A program made the translations under genes and the position numbers. The notes under the pieces are model-generated. The model was not told the DNA's origin. It saw only the letters and a list, made by a program, of their open reading frames with translations, and did not search any database. Of a stretch of DNA of 40,111 nucleotides, positions 7,713 through 15,673 are shown one piece after another (positions within the stretch are counted from its first letter, which is position 1; every line of letters starts with the position of its first letter). The stretch is taken from NCBI GenBank assembly GCA_937863225.1, contig CALMEI010000016.1:1-40111 (forward strand), in the 5' to 3' direction. The DNA is from an uncultured Polaromonas sp. Lineage in GTDB: Bacteria; Pseudomonadota; Gammaproteobacteria; Burkholderiales; Burkholderiaceae_C.

Positions 7713-9863
7713 TTATAGGGTGGGTTCTGCCTTCGCCAACTCAGCCTTGCGGGCAAATTCGGCGCGCAGGGCTTTGAGTTTTTCGCGTGGGTCTTCTTTG
7801 GTGGTTTCTTTGTTCAGCGCCATTTCGGCGATGAAGCGGCTGGGCTGGGCGGCAATCATGTCGCGGCCTTTTTTGCGGCGCTTGGTCCAGCTCACCGACA
7901 GACTGCGCTGCGCGCGGGTGATGCCCACGTACATCAAGCGGCGCTCTTCCTGCAGTTGCGTGGCGATGCTGTCGTTGGCTGCTTCGTCGGCCATGCTGGA
8001 ACCGCCCACACCTGCTGCACTTGTGGCACCTTGGTTTTTGTCTTCGCGCTTGAAAGGCAACACGCCTTCAGTCACACCCACCAGCATCACGTGCGGCCAT
8101 TCCAAGCCCTTGGCGGCGTGCAGGGTGGAGAGGGTGACGACATTTTGTTCTTGCTCGCGCTCGTTGATGGTGGACAAGAGCGAAATGGTTTGTGCCACTT
8201 CAAGCAAGGTTTTCTTTTCGGCCTCTAGTGTGACACCGGCCGTGTCGTCAATTTCGCCGCCTGCGCGTTTGCACATCCAGTCGCAAAATTCAAGCACATT
8301 GGTCCAGCGGTCTTGCGCTATTGTTGCGTTGTCTTCGCCGTCGTACAGGTGCTTTTCGTAACCAATGTCTTTGAGCCAATCTTTTAAAAACTGTGCACAA
8401 TCTTCTACGCCTGTCGTTTGCCCTGAGCGGTATTGCAGGTCGTTGATGTAGCGACCAAACTCGTGCAAGCCACCGATGGCGCGGCTGCTGACGGCGGTGT
8501 GCAAGGATGACATGAACAGTGCCTCAAACAAACTCACTTTGTAGCTGCTGGCAAAGCTGCCCAGTTGTTGCAAGGTCTGGTGCCCAATACCACGTTTGGG
8601 CGTGGTGATGGCGCGAATGAAAGCAGGGTCGTCATCTTCGTTCACCCACAGGCGAAACCATGCGCACAGGTCTTTGATTTCCGCGCGGTCAAAAAAACTT
8701 TGGCCGCCTGATACTTTGTAGGGGATGTTGGCTTTGCGCAGGGCTTTTTCAAAGGCTTTGGCTTGGTGGTTGGCGCGGTAGAGCACTGCAAAATGCTTTA
8801 GCTCTTTGTACTGTGTTTGGGGTGCTTCACCAGCGGTACTTGTCGCTACAACATCTGTACCTGAGCGCAGCGACTGTATGCGTGCCACGGCGCGTTCGGC
8901 TTCGTGCTCTTCGTTGTCGGCATCGACCACGCGCACGGGTTCGCCTTCGCCTAAATCGCTCCACAGGTTTTTTGGGAAGAGCTTGGGGTTAGGGCCGATG
9001 ACGTTGTTGGCTGCGCGCAAGATGGCACTGGTGCTGCGGTAGTTTTGTTCCAGTTTGATGACTTTGAGTTGCGGAAACTCAATCGGTAACTTTTTCAAAT
9101 TATCCAAAGTCGCGCCGCGCCAGCCGTAGATGGATTGGTCGTCGTCACCCACGGCAGTAAAGCGGCCACGCTCGCCCACCAAATGTTTCAGCACTTCGTA
9201 TTGCGTGGCGTTGGTGTCTTGGTATTCGTCCACCAACACATGGCCCATTTGTGCTTGCCATTTTTGCCGAACGTCCGCATGCTGTTGCAGCAGCTTGAGT
9301 GGCAAGCCAATCAGGTCGTCAAAGTCCACCGCTTGAAAGGCCGACAAGCGCTCTTCATAGCGCGCCATGATTTGCGCAGTGATGCGTTCGTTGTCGTCGG
9401 CAGCTTGTGCCAAGGCTTGTGCCGCATTCAAACCTTGGTTTTTCCAGCTGCTGATCGCCCACTGCCATTGGCGCGCAGCGGCGATATCGGTGGTGCCGCC
9501 AGCGTCCTTCAAAATGCTGGTGATGTCGTCGGTGTCCAATATAGAAAATTGAGGCTTCAAGCCAATGGCCTCACCATCTTGCCGCAGCATGCGCACGCCC
9601 AAGGCATGAAACGTACAAATCAACACCTCTTTAGCGGCTTTGCCTACCAGCTGCTTGGCGCGTTCGCGCATTTCTGCAGCGGCCTTATTGGTAAAGGTGA
9701 TGGCGGCAATGTTTTTGGCGGGCAAACCGCTTTGAATCAAGCGCCCTATTTTGTGCGTGATAACCCGCGTCTTGCCAGAGCCAGCGCCTGCCAACACCAG
9801 GCAAGGTCCATGCATGTAATTCACTGCCTCTTGCTGGGCAGTGTTCAGTCCCGTGGTTGCCAT
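7713..9863 (-). CDS. rep: Rep/UvrD-family ATP-dependent DNA helicase
   Basis: This 716-residue superfamily 1 3'-5' helicase carries the expected motifs in order: Walker A AGAGSGKT (25-32), TFTNKAAAEMRERA, the Walker B region VDEYQDTN, GDDDQSIYGWRGA, LEQNYRST, the late STLHAAKGLEW block and VGITRAQRSL (motif VI). The N-terminus LNTAQQEAV...GPCLVLAGAGSGKT is closest to Rep, which removes proteins ahead of replication forks; UvrD or PcrA is the alternative. I start at the ATG at 9863; an in-frame TTG at 9890 would overlap the upstream protease gene by 17 bp. The gene belongs to the leftward yajQ-protease-helicase cluster. Confidence 0.93.
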   Translation of the reverse strand: MATTGLNTAQQEAVNYMHGPCLVLAGAGSGKTRVITHKIGRLIQSGLPAKNIAAITFTNKAAAEMRERAKQLVGKAAKEVLICTFHALGVRMLRQDGEAIGLKPQFSILDTDDITSILKDAGGTTDIAAARQWQWAISSWKNQGLNAAQALAQAADDNERITAQIMARYEERLSAFQAVDFDDLIGLPLKLLQQHADVRQKWQAQMGHVLVDEYQDTNATQYEVLKHLVGERGRFTAVGDDDQSIYGWRGATLDNLKKLPIEFPQLKVIKLEQNYRSTSAILRAANNVIGPNPKLFPKNLWSDLGEGEPVRVVDADNEEHEAERAVARIQSLRSGTDVVATSTAGEAPQTQYKELKHFAVLYRANHQAKAFEKALRKANIPYKVSGGQSFFDRAEIKDLCAWFRLWVNEDDDPAFIRAITTPKRGIGHQTLQQLGSFASSYKVSLFEALFMSSLHTAVSSRAIGGLHEFGRYINDLQYRSGQTTGVEDCAQFLKDWLKDIGYEKHLYDGEDNATIAQDRWTNVLEFCDWMCKRAGGEIDDTAGVTLEAEKKTLLEVAQTISLLSTINEREQEQNVVTLSTLHAAKGLEWPHVMLVGVTEGVLPFKREDKNQGATSAAGVGGSSMADEAANDSIATQLQEERRLMYVGITRAQRSLSVSWTKRRKKGRDMIAAQPSRFIAEMALNKETTKEDPREKLKALRAEFARKAELAKAEPTL

Positions 9864-9873
9864 CAATAACGCT

Positions 9874-10677
9874 CTAGTACCGTCGTTCAAGCGTCATCTG
9901 ACTGTTGTCTTTGCGCATGGAAAACCGAGATAAATAACTGTTGCCTAACAACACATAGGGCATGGCTTGTTGTGTCACGATGGCGTCCACATTGGCAACA
10001 TCCACATCGCCTATGCGGATGGAGTTGAGCTTCAGTAAATAACCCAATGTGGAACCGTTGGCGGTTTGCATGCGCACGGGTTTGCCGCTGGTGTAATCCA
10101 GACCGATGCGCGCCGCGTCGGATGCGCCCATGGCCACTGTGGTAGCGCCAGTGTCCACCATGAATTGCGTGGCTTTGCCGTTGATGCTGCCTTGCGTCAT
10201 GAAGTGCCCGCCATCGCCTGCGTTCAAGATAATTTTGTCGCCACGGGCAACGCTGCCAGCTTGTTCGCCCACACTGGCAGGCAAGTCGCCCACACGCACG
10301 TTCATGCGTTTGCCTGCGATTTGAATGACGGCGGTGTCACCACCTTGGGTGGAGAGCACTTTCACGCCTTGGTAGCTGTCACCCACGGCCACAATTTTGG
10401 GCGCGCTGCCATCCACAATCATCAACGCTTTGCCGCCCATGATGCCAGTCAATGTGACGGATTGGGCGCTGGCAAAGCTGGAACTGACAACCACAATAAA
10501 TGCTGCTAGCAATGTGAATGTGCGCCGCGCCGGGCCGCCCCAAGCAAGCACAGTCCCCTTGGGGCTGAGTTCTGCGGCTACAAGCCTGCCTGCGCAGGCT
10601 TGGATAGAACGAAGAGCCACAGCCTCTGGCGCGGGCACGTCTAGCGCAGTACACGTAGTGACAAGCGTGGGGGTCAT
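9874..10677 (-). CDS. Retropepsin-like aspartic protease, membrane-anchored or secreted
   Basis: The C-terminal domain contains FMVDTGATTVAMG with catalytic D175 (ATG numbering), then LGNSYLSRF, matching the bacterial clan AA retropepsin-like family (TIGR02281 type). A hydrophobic stretch TFTLLAAFIVVVSSSFASA (about 53-71) is a signal peptide or anchor, so the protease domain is periplasmic. The first roughly 45 residues are encoded by repeat-like DNA with two inverted repeats and look unlike protein. A GTG at 10551, preceded by AAGGGG and giving a compact signal peptide beginning MLAWGGPARR, may be the real start. It starts 4 bp after yajQ and ends 10 bp before the helicase ATG, so the three are likely one operon. 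Confidence 0.85.
   Translation of the reverse strand: MTPTLVTTCTALDVPAPEAVALRSIQACAGRLVAAELSPKGTVLAWGGPARRTFTLLAAFIVVVSSSFASAQSVTLTGIMGGKALMIVDGSAPKIVAVGDSYQGVKVLSTQGGDTAVIQIAGKRMNVRVGDLPASVGEQAGSVARGDKIILNAGDGGHFMTQGSINGKATQFMVDTGATTVAMGASDAARIGLDYTSGKPVRMQTANGSTLGYLLKLNSIRIGDVDVANVDAIVTQQAMPYVLLGNSYLSRFSMRKDNSQMTLERRY
10538..10601. repeat. GC-rich palindromic repeat block inside the protease ORF 5' end
   Basis: CCCCAAG (10538-10544) pairs with CTTGGGG (10558-10564), and AAGCCTGC (10582-10589) pairs with GCAGGCTT (10594-10601). This kind of block, next to GGCCGCCC, resembles short GC-rich repeats common in Comamonadaceae. It lies within the first part of the protease ORF, where the coding potential is doubtful. 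Confidence 0.5.
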
Positions 10678-10681
10678 ACGT

Positions 10682-11173
10682 TTAATCGCGGAAGTTATCA
10701 AAGCTGACGGGTACGTCTTTCACATCAGCGCGAATCAACGCCATCGCTGACTGCAAATCGTCGCGCTTGGCACCCGTCACGCGAATTGCGTCGCCCTGAA
10801 TAGCGGCTTGCACTTTGAGTTTGCTTTCTTTGAGCAGCTTGGTGATTTTTTTGGCTTGTTCGGATTCAATGCCGTTTTTCACCTTGATATGCACCTTCAC
10901 TTTGTCGCCACCGATTTTTTGCATATCGCCTTTGTCCAAAAAGCGAATGTCCACATTGCGTTTGGTCAGTTTGTTGCGCAACACGTCTTCTACTTGGTCG
11001 AGTTGAAACGCCGCATCGCCAAAGACGATGATTTCTTTCTCTTTTTCTTTCAACTCCACAGCGGCCGAAGTGCCTTTAAAGTCAAAACGCGTGTTGATTT
11101 CTTTGCTGGCGTTGTCGATGGCGTTTTTAATTTCGACGAAATTTGCCTCGCAAACAATGTCAAATGATGGCAT
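10682..11173 (-). CDS. yajQ: YajQ family nucleotide-binding protein
   Basis: This 163-residue cytosolic protein matches YajQ/DUF520 along its whole length: [20 protein letters not shown] at the start, [39 protein letters not shown] and [19 protein letters not shown]. Family members bind nucleotides, and a Xanthomonas homologue is a cyclic-di-GMP effector; which ligand applies here is unknown. AGAGG lies 7 bp before the ATG. It heads the leftward cluster yajQ, protease, helicase and 53-residue protein. Confidence 0.95.
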   Translation of the reverse strand: MPSFDIVCEANFVEIKNAIDNASKEINTRFDFKGTSAAVELKEKEKEIIVFGDAAFQLDQVEDVLRNKLTKRNVDIRFLDKGDMQKIGGDKVKVHIKVKNGIESEQAKKITKLLKESKLKVQAAIQGDAIRVTGAKRDDLQSAMALIRADVKDVPVSFDNFRD

Positions 11174-11230
11174 AGTGAACCTCTTGGAGCGTTGGGTGAA
11201 TTTGAATGCGACAATTGTCCCACGAAAACC

Positions 11231-11256
11231 TGCCTGCGCTCACCCTTAAGCAGGCA
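11231..11256. promoter_or_regulatory. Inverted repeat between yajQ and the 75-residue gene
   Basis: TGCCTGC (11231-11237) is matched by GCAGGCA (11250-11256) with a 12-base loop, in the 121 bp between divergent start codons. It could be an operator or an RNA stem-loop; nothing decides between these. Confidence 0.35.
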
Positions 11257-11294
11257 CAATATCCCATCCGACATTCATTTAGAAAGCAGTCACC

Positions 11295-11522
11295 ATGGCA
11301 AAAACTGGCGAATGGACCACCAAAGTGCTGGCCGTCATCAAAAGCGGTAAAACCGATGCGGCCATTGCCCAAATCAAAGTAGCCCCCACCGTCAAAGACC
11401 TGAACCAACTCAAAGCTGCCATGATTGTGGGCGGTTTGATGGCCAAACACAAAAATGTAGAAGCCGCAGTGAATGAGAATTTGGTGCTGCTGTCAGCGCC
11501 AAGGTTGCATCGGGCGCCCTAA
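11295..11522 (+). CDS. Small hypothetical protein (75 aa)
   Basis: The product MAKTGEWTTKVLAVIKSGKT... is basic and Ala/Lys-rich, probably alpha-helical and cytosolic, and ends in SAPRLHRAP. Codon use is like that of the surrounding housekeeping genes, with a strong third-position bias, which supports real coding. No domain is recognised. It is divergent from yajQ and followed after 49 bp by the TonB-like gene, so co-transcription with that gene is possible. The ribosome binding site is weak (AGAAAGCAG). Confidence 0.7.
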   Translation: MAKTGEWTTKVLAVIKSGKTDAAIAQIKVAPTVKDLNQLKAAMIVGGLMAKHKNVEAAVNENLVLLSAPRLHRAP

Positions 11523-11571
11523 ATGGCCCTGTTCCTTCACAACAACATAGTCTTGCCACCCGAATCGTTAG

Positions 11572-12405
11572 ATGCGTCAGCAAACACGCTTAGCACTGCT
11601 GTTGACCCTGGCCCTGCACGCTGTGGTTTTGGCATTGGCTTTCAACCATCGTCAGTGGTTGGTTGATAAGCCGCCAACGCCGGAAGTCTCTGAAAAAGTG
11701 GTCTATATGCCCATCTTGCAAAGTACAATAAAGCCACCTCCACCAAAGCGCATCCATAAAACAGTCATAAAAGCCAGCGCTGCGCCTAAACTGCCGGCAA
11801 CAAATCCACAAACTGATTCGATTGCATATTTAGATGCGCCAGCCGCACCAAGCGCACAAGAGTGGGCGTTTGCGGCGCAATACACCAATAAAAACAGCAA
11901 GGCGTATCGCTACTACTGGGGGCAGCAGGTACGCAGCATGATGGGCCGCGCCTATGAGGGTGCAGACCAAGGTATGGTGCGTTTCAAAATTGAAATTGCA
12001 CCCAATGGGCATTTGCAAAAAATAGAAACGCTGTGGACAACTTCTGCTGTAGCCGAGAAATTAGCACGCAAAGCCATTAAAAATTTGCCACCCATGCCTG
12101 CCACACCGAATGGCAAGCCTTTGGTGTTTGAACGAACCATTGCTTTCACACCTTATGCAACGGATGGACCACCGATGTATAAAAACGATTGCATGCCTGA
12201 TCTGCCAGCATATCAAAACCCATTTGCATGGGACGGCAAGTCCCCGCAAGTTTATGTCGAAGTAAAACGAGCAGAAGCATTAGACCCGCAAGCGTTGGCC
12301 GATTGCCTAAGACAACTACCGCCCGATTCAATCGACGCCGAAATGACCAATACCAAAGGAAAAATGGACCGCTGGGGCTGGTCGGACAGCCCATTAGGCA
12401 AGTAA
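11572..12405 (+). CDS. TonB-like energy-transducer family protein with C-terminal extension
   Basis: The 277-residue protein has one N-terminal membrane helix (about 8-25), a short Pro/Lys stretch (KPPPPKR, 54-60) and a TonB C-terminal-like domain at about 115-196. That domain is recognised from YYWGQQVRSMMGRAY, GMVRFKIEIAPNGHLQKIE, LARKAIKNLPPMP and LVFERTIAFTPY. TonB proteins couple inner-membrane energy to outer-membrane transporters. The Pro-rich spacer here is very short, no exbB or exbD lies nearby, and about 80 residues with two cysteines (C207, C245) follow the domain. It may therefore be a TonB-domain protein used for another envelope task rather than a classical TonB. Confidence 0.78.
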   Translation: MRQQTRLALLLTLALHAVVLALAFNHRQWLVDKPPTPEVSEKVVYMPILQSTIKPPPPKRIHKTVIKASAAPKLPATNPQTDSIAYLDAPAAPSAQEWAFAAQYTNKNSKAYRYYWGQQVRSMMGRAYEGADQGMVRFKIEIAPNGHLQKIETLWTTSAVAEKLARKAIKNLPPMPATPNGKPLVFERTIAFTPYATDGPPMYKNDCMPDLPAYQNPFAWDGKSPQVYVEVKRAEALDPQALADCLRQLPPDSIDAEMTNTKGKMDRWGWSDSPLGK

Positions 12406-12514
12406 ATCTGGAGCCCCGGTTGGTTGTGGTGTGCCCTGTGCAAAAACATAAACCGCAAAGGTCGCTAAGCAAAAAACTCCTGTAGGTATTCAAATAGATT
12501 AACGACAAGCTGTT

Positions 12515-13612
12515 TCATGACGACGTCTTTTCTACAACACTGGGCAATGCGCCAATGAGGCGTATCAGTTCTTGCTGGCGTGAAGTGCCTGTTTTTGCAA
12601 AGATGGCAGATAGATGGCTGCGCACGGTGGGTAGCTTCAAATTTAATTGAGCTGCCATATCGGCGGGCTTTTTGCCTTCCAATAAAAAAGGAATTAGGCG
12701 CGATTCGGCCTTTGATAGGGCAAATGCGTTGCTCACAAATTCAGCTGCTGCATCGGGTCGTTTTTCAGGGTCAACCAAGATGAGCATGACGGTGGCACGT
12801 GTTTCACCGCTTGTATTGCGTACAGGGGGCGACACAGGAAACGCAATGCCCATGATGGGAGAGTGCGTTAATACAGTTGCACCGCCTTTGCCCTTTGCAG
12901 CGGAATCTAACAGCAATGCCAAGCTGCCTGCCTTGGGAATACCGCTACCAAATAATTCGTTAGAAAAAACGTTACCCATGCGGTTGGCATACTGTACTCG
13001 CCGAGCGGGATTAATGAATAGCACGCCGAAATCCATGCTGTCCAGGCTGGCATGGTAAGTTACCAGTTGCTCTTGCATGCTGCGCCATTCCCAATGAAGA
13101 TTGAACGCACGCTGTATGTGTGGGTAAAGCTGTCGCAGGGCCGCCACATTTTTTTTGTCAAACGGGACAGCTCCAGGAGGACGAAAAAAATTCAACATCA
13201 TCGGCGGCGTGTTGTAGGTATTGCTGCTGTCGAACATGGTTGCTGCCAACAAATACGCCGCTGGCATGGTGACTAAGAACTCACGATAAAAATTTGTTCG
13301 TTGCAATTCGGCGGTGCTGACAAAGTCCGTTCCGAGCAAAACCGCATTTTGCTTGAACAAATTTTTCTTTATGCCGGTTTGCAACCAAATATTGTGTTGC
13401 CACCAATGTTCGGAATAAGCTTTGGCACAGCTGTCGCTGAACTGATGGGTGGCATAAACATCTTGCTCATATTGGCCTTGGCCAATGAACACAAACAGAC
13501 CAATGTTGGCGTCAAGATGGTCACACAACATTTTGACAATATCGCCCCATGCATTTTCATGGCCAATCGCGTTGTACAGGGCAGTAACGATGTTATCAAT
13601 GTTCGTCTTCAT
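12515..13612 (-). CDS. LuxR-family transcriptional regulator
   Basis: The 365-residue protein ends in a LuxR-type helix-turn-helix (about 298-357; ALSKAESRLIPFLLEGKKPA, then LKLPTVRSHLSAIFAKTGTSRQ). The N-terminal 290 residues are not a receiver domain and have no obvious autoinducer-binding signature. They include an aromatic-rich region (YSEHWWQHNIWLQTG) and a PAS-like middle (SLDSMDFGVLFINPARRVQYANR), so a small-molecule or redox input is possible. The gene is divergent from a DUF1566 lipoprotein gene. A perfect 14-bp palindrome covers its start codon, which could allow self-control. The ligand and targets are unknown. Confidence 0.87.
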   Translation of the reverse strand: MKTNIDNIVTALYNAIGHENAWGDIVKMLCDHLDANIGLFVFIGQGQYEQDVYATHQFSDSCAKAYSEHWWQHNIWLQTGIKKNLFKQNAVLLGTDFVSTAELQRTNFYREFLVTMPAAYLLAATMFDSSNTYNTPPMMLNFFRPPGAVPFDKKNVAALRQLYPHIQRAFNLHWEWRSMQEQLVTYHASLDSMDFGVLFINPARRVQYANRMGNVFSNELFGSGIPKAGSLALLLDSAAKGKGGATVLTHSPIMGIAFPVSPPVRNTSGETRATVMLILVDPEKRPDAAAEFVSNAFALSKAESRLIPFLLEGKKPADMAAQLNLKLPTVRSHLSAIFAKTGTSRQQELIRLIGALPSVVEKTSS

Positions 13613-13623
13613 TCATATGAATG
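13610..13623. promoter_or_regulatory. 14-bp palindrome over the LuxR-type regulator start codon
   Basis: CATTCATATGAATG is a perfect palindrome containing the regulator's own ATG on the minus strand. It lies in the 75 bp divergent region with the DUF1566 lipoprotein gene. It is a candidate operator; the link to the adjacent regulator is inferred. Confidence 0.4.
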
Positions 13624-13687
13624 TATCGCATTTCGGCCTGTCTCATGACAATGTGCTTGTCTTAGCCTTCGTTTAAAACAAAACATC

Positions 13688-14401
13688 ATGACTACATTAA
13701 CGACATCGCATCAAAAAAGAGCCCTGTGTATTACCGCATTGGTGGCCACTTTGTTGGTGACAGCCTGTGGCGGTGGCAGTGGTAACGGCAACGGTGAAGC
13801 TACGCCTGAAGCCACACCTTCGGGCGCACCCGCACCAACCGGTTCAACAACGCCTTTGACTTGCGACCCAGGGCTTGCGCAAACGGCCAGCACGGGTTTT
13901 AGCGAAGTGTTTAAAAACTGCGTTGGCACACTGGCGGTGTATTACCCTTTGACGGATTGTGTCAGAGACAACAAAACGGGTTTGATCTGGGAAGGCAAAC
14001 CAGCCACGGGGCAACGCGCCGCAAACAAATACTTCACCAATTTCGACAGTACGGTTGGTAACCAAGTTGCCAATACAGGCAGTAATGACAACCCCAGACC
14101 CGCAACACAAGCTGAAATTAATGCGGATTACAACACGATTGGCTACATCAACTTGGTCAACGGATTGGGAGTGTGTGGGGGCAATTGGCGACTACCCAAT
14201 CAAGACGAATTACTGGGTTTGTTTGTGCGCATAGATCCGAATTGGGTGCCCAATCACATGTCTACAGGTGGTTACTGGAGTTCATCGGTCAGGGCGAATA
14301 TCACGTATGAACGCACAGCCTATCTGGTTAGCTACCATGGGAGGAGTACTACAGAAACTAACCGTGATCTCGCTGGCTTTGTGAGATTGGTTCGTAAGTA
14401 A
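13688..14401 (+). CDS. DUF1566 (Lcl C-terminal) domain lipoprotein
   Basis: The 237-residue product begins with a lipoprotein signal peptide whose lipobox VTAC places the lipidated Cys at 27. A Gly/Pro/Thr-rich linker follows (about 28-56). The rest carries the DUF1566/Lcl pattern: CVRDNKTGLIWEGK, a central insert, CGGNWRLPNQDELLGL, GGYWSSS and a C-terminal GFVRLVRK. Such domains have a C-type-lectin-like or FGE-like look and occur in surface proteins, sometimes fimbrial or adhesive. The Cys-rich ends suggest disulfides. It is transcribed away from the LuxR regulator, which may control it. Confidence 0.85.
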   Translation: MTTLTTSHQKRALCITALVATLLVTACGGGSGNGNGEATPEATPSGAPAPTGSTTPLTCDPGLAQTASTGFSEVFKNCVGTLAVYYPLTDCVRDNKTGLIWEGKPATGQRAANKYFTNFDSTVGNQVANTGSNDNPRPATQAEINADYNTIGYINLVNGLGVCGGNWRLPNQDELLGLFVRIDPNWVPNHMSTGGYWSSSVRANITYERTAYLVSYHGRSTTETNRDLAGFVRLVRK

Positions 14402-14436
14402 TTGCACCAACTGTTCGATAGATTCATTCATGATTT

Positions 14437-14494
14437 GCTACATATTTGATAGCGATTTAGACAATCAATACACTACATAGAAGCCATTTTATTT
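14437..14494 (+). repeat. Dispersed repeat copy C (degenerate)
   Basis: GCTACATATTTGATAGCG, then TTTAGACAATCAATACAC and ACATAGAAGCCATTTTAT follow the same order as other copies but with many changes. It lies between the convergent DUF1566 and DUF924 genes. Confidence 0.55.
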
Positions 14495-14502
14495 GTTGAT
14501 CA

Positions 14503-15039
14503 CTAGAAGCTAGAGCCAGGCTGGGTTAAAAATGCCAATTCTTCGGGGGTTGAAATTCTGCCTAAGATGGCGTTGCGGTGGGGGTAGCGACCAAAGCGGT
14601 CGATGATGGCTTTGTGGCGCAGCTCAAAGTTGTAGGTGGCTTCTGGGGTGTTGGCTTTGAACAGCACTTGTGCCATGCTGTGTATGAGTTTCGATTCGCT
14701 GTGCATGTAAGGCATGTACAAAAAGTTGCGCTCCTCTTGCGACAATGCCATATCCGCCTTGGCGGTAACTGCTTCTTGTGCCAGTGTCAAAGCCAAACCA
14801 TCGGCTTCAAATGCACGTCGCGTGCCACGGTAGATGTTGCGGGAGAATTGGTCCAACACGATAATTTCTGCCAAGCGACCTTGTGGTGTGCTTCGCCAAA
14901 CAAACAACTCAGATGCCATCGCTTGCGCATGAACATCGGCAAATCGGCTGGCAATCAAGTCGTCAAAAGCAGGATCGACTTTCCACCACTGTGCGGGTGT
15001 GATTTCTTTGAACCAAAATTCGAGGATGGTTGTGTGCAT
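14503..15039 (-). CDS. DUF924 family protein
   Basis: This 178-residue cytosolic protein matches DUF924 (PF06041) end to end: ILEFWFKEITPAQWWKVDPAFD, LAEIIVLDQFSRNIYRGT, RNFLYMPYMHSESK and the late FGRYPHRNAILGR, STPEELAFL. The family has a TPR-like helical fold and no established function. No strong ribosome binding site is visible. It stands alone on its strand, between two copies of the dispersed repeat. Confidence 0.92.
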   Translation of the reverse strand: MHTTILEFWFKEITPAQWWKVDPAFDDLIASRFADVHAQAMASELFVWRSTPQGRLAEIIVLDQFSRNIYRGTRRAFEADGLALTLAQEAVTAKADMALSQEERNFLYMPYMHSESKLIHSMAQVLFKANTPEATYNFELRHKAIIDRFGRYPHRNAILGRISTPEELAFLTQPGSSF

Positions 15040-15119
15040 AGAAAGATCGCTCTGTGGTTAAATTGATTGCAGCCACTGTATCACCAACGCCCTGGTTACT
15101 CAACGTTGGTATTTGATAT

Positions 15120-15186
15120 GCTATATATTTAATAGCACTTTAGGCAATTATTATGCCGGCTAGAGGCCAATTTGGCATATAAAATC
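15120..15186 (+). repeat. Dispersed repeat copy D
   Basis: This is a full copy. The palindrome GCTATATATTTAATAGC comes first, then a hairpin GGCAATTATTATGCC, then GGCTAGAGGCCAATTTGGC and a tail ATATAAAAT. It lies in the 182 bp divergent region between the DUF924 and yjdM genes and is the best reference for the ubiA copy. Confidence 0.82.
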
Positions 15187-15221
15187 GGGTGGCGGAGGTG
15201 GGCATCGGTTAGAATCGGTGG

Positions 15222-15578
15222 ATGGAAAATTTACCAGCATGCCCCGTGTGTGGCTTAGAAAACACGTACCAAGATGGCGACAACTACATTTGCCCGGACT
15301 GTGGCCATGAATGGCCAGACGAAGATGTTGCTGCAAACAGTGACGATTCCGATGCCAACAAACCGATTGTGGACGCAAATGGCAATCCGTTGGCCGATGG
15401 CGACGCGGTGATTTTGATCAAAGATTTGAAGGTCAAAGGTTCATCCACGGTGCTGAAAAAAGGCACCAAAGTCAAAAGCATTCGGCTCGTGCCAGGAGGT
15501 TCGGATGGGCACGATGTGGACTGCAAATTAGATGCGGGCAGCTTCACATTGAAATCCATTTACCTGAAAAAAGCCTGA
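15222..15578 (+). CDS. yjdM: YjdM/PhnA-type zinc-ribbon protein
   Basis: The 118-residue protein begins with a zinc ribbon using C7, C10, C24 and C27 (CPVC and CPDC), followed by the conserved C-terminal domain (VDANGNPLADGDAVILIKDL, DVDCKLDAGSFTLKSIYLKK). It corresponds to E. coli YjdM, formerly PhnA. Despite the old alkylphosphonate name, YjdM is not phosphonoacetate hydrolase and its role is unsettled. It is a single gene with repeat copy D upstream. Confidence 0.93.
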   Translation: MENLPACPVCGLENTYQDGDNYICPDCGHEWPDEDVAANSDDSDANKPIVDANGNPLADGDAVILIKDLKVKGSSTVLKKGTKVKSIRLVPGGSDGHDVDCKLDAGSFTLKSIYLKKA

Positions 15579-15673
15579 AATATTTCGATCATTCGCGGAT
15601 TGATCCGCAATCACTGGTATCGGCTTAAGCTTTTTCTTTATACTTGACTATTCTTAACCAAGAGACCGTTGTC

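Noticed and set aside
9135-9869. 244-codon open frame antisense to the helicase gene
   Set aside because: It mirrors conserved helicase motifs on the other strand and lacks any coding signature of its own.
12406-12514. Terminator between the TonB-like and LuxR-type genes
   Set aside because: The 109 bp convergent gap shows no stem followed by a T-run on either strand.
15222-15578. Phosphonoacetate hydrolase or phosphonate catabolism
   Set aside because: The old PhnA name misleads: this is the zinc-ribbon YjdM family, and no phosphonate genes are nearby.
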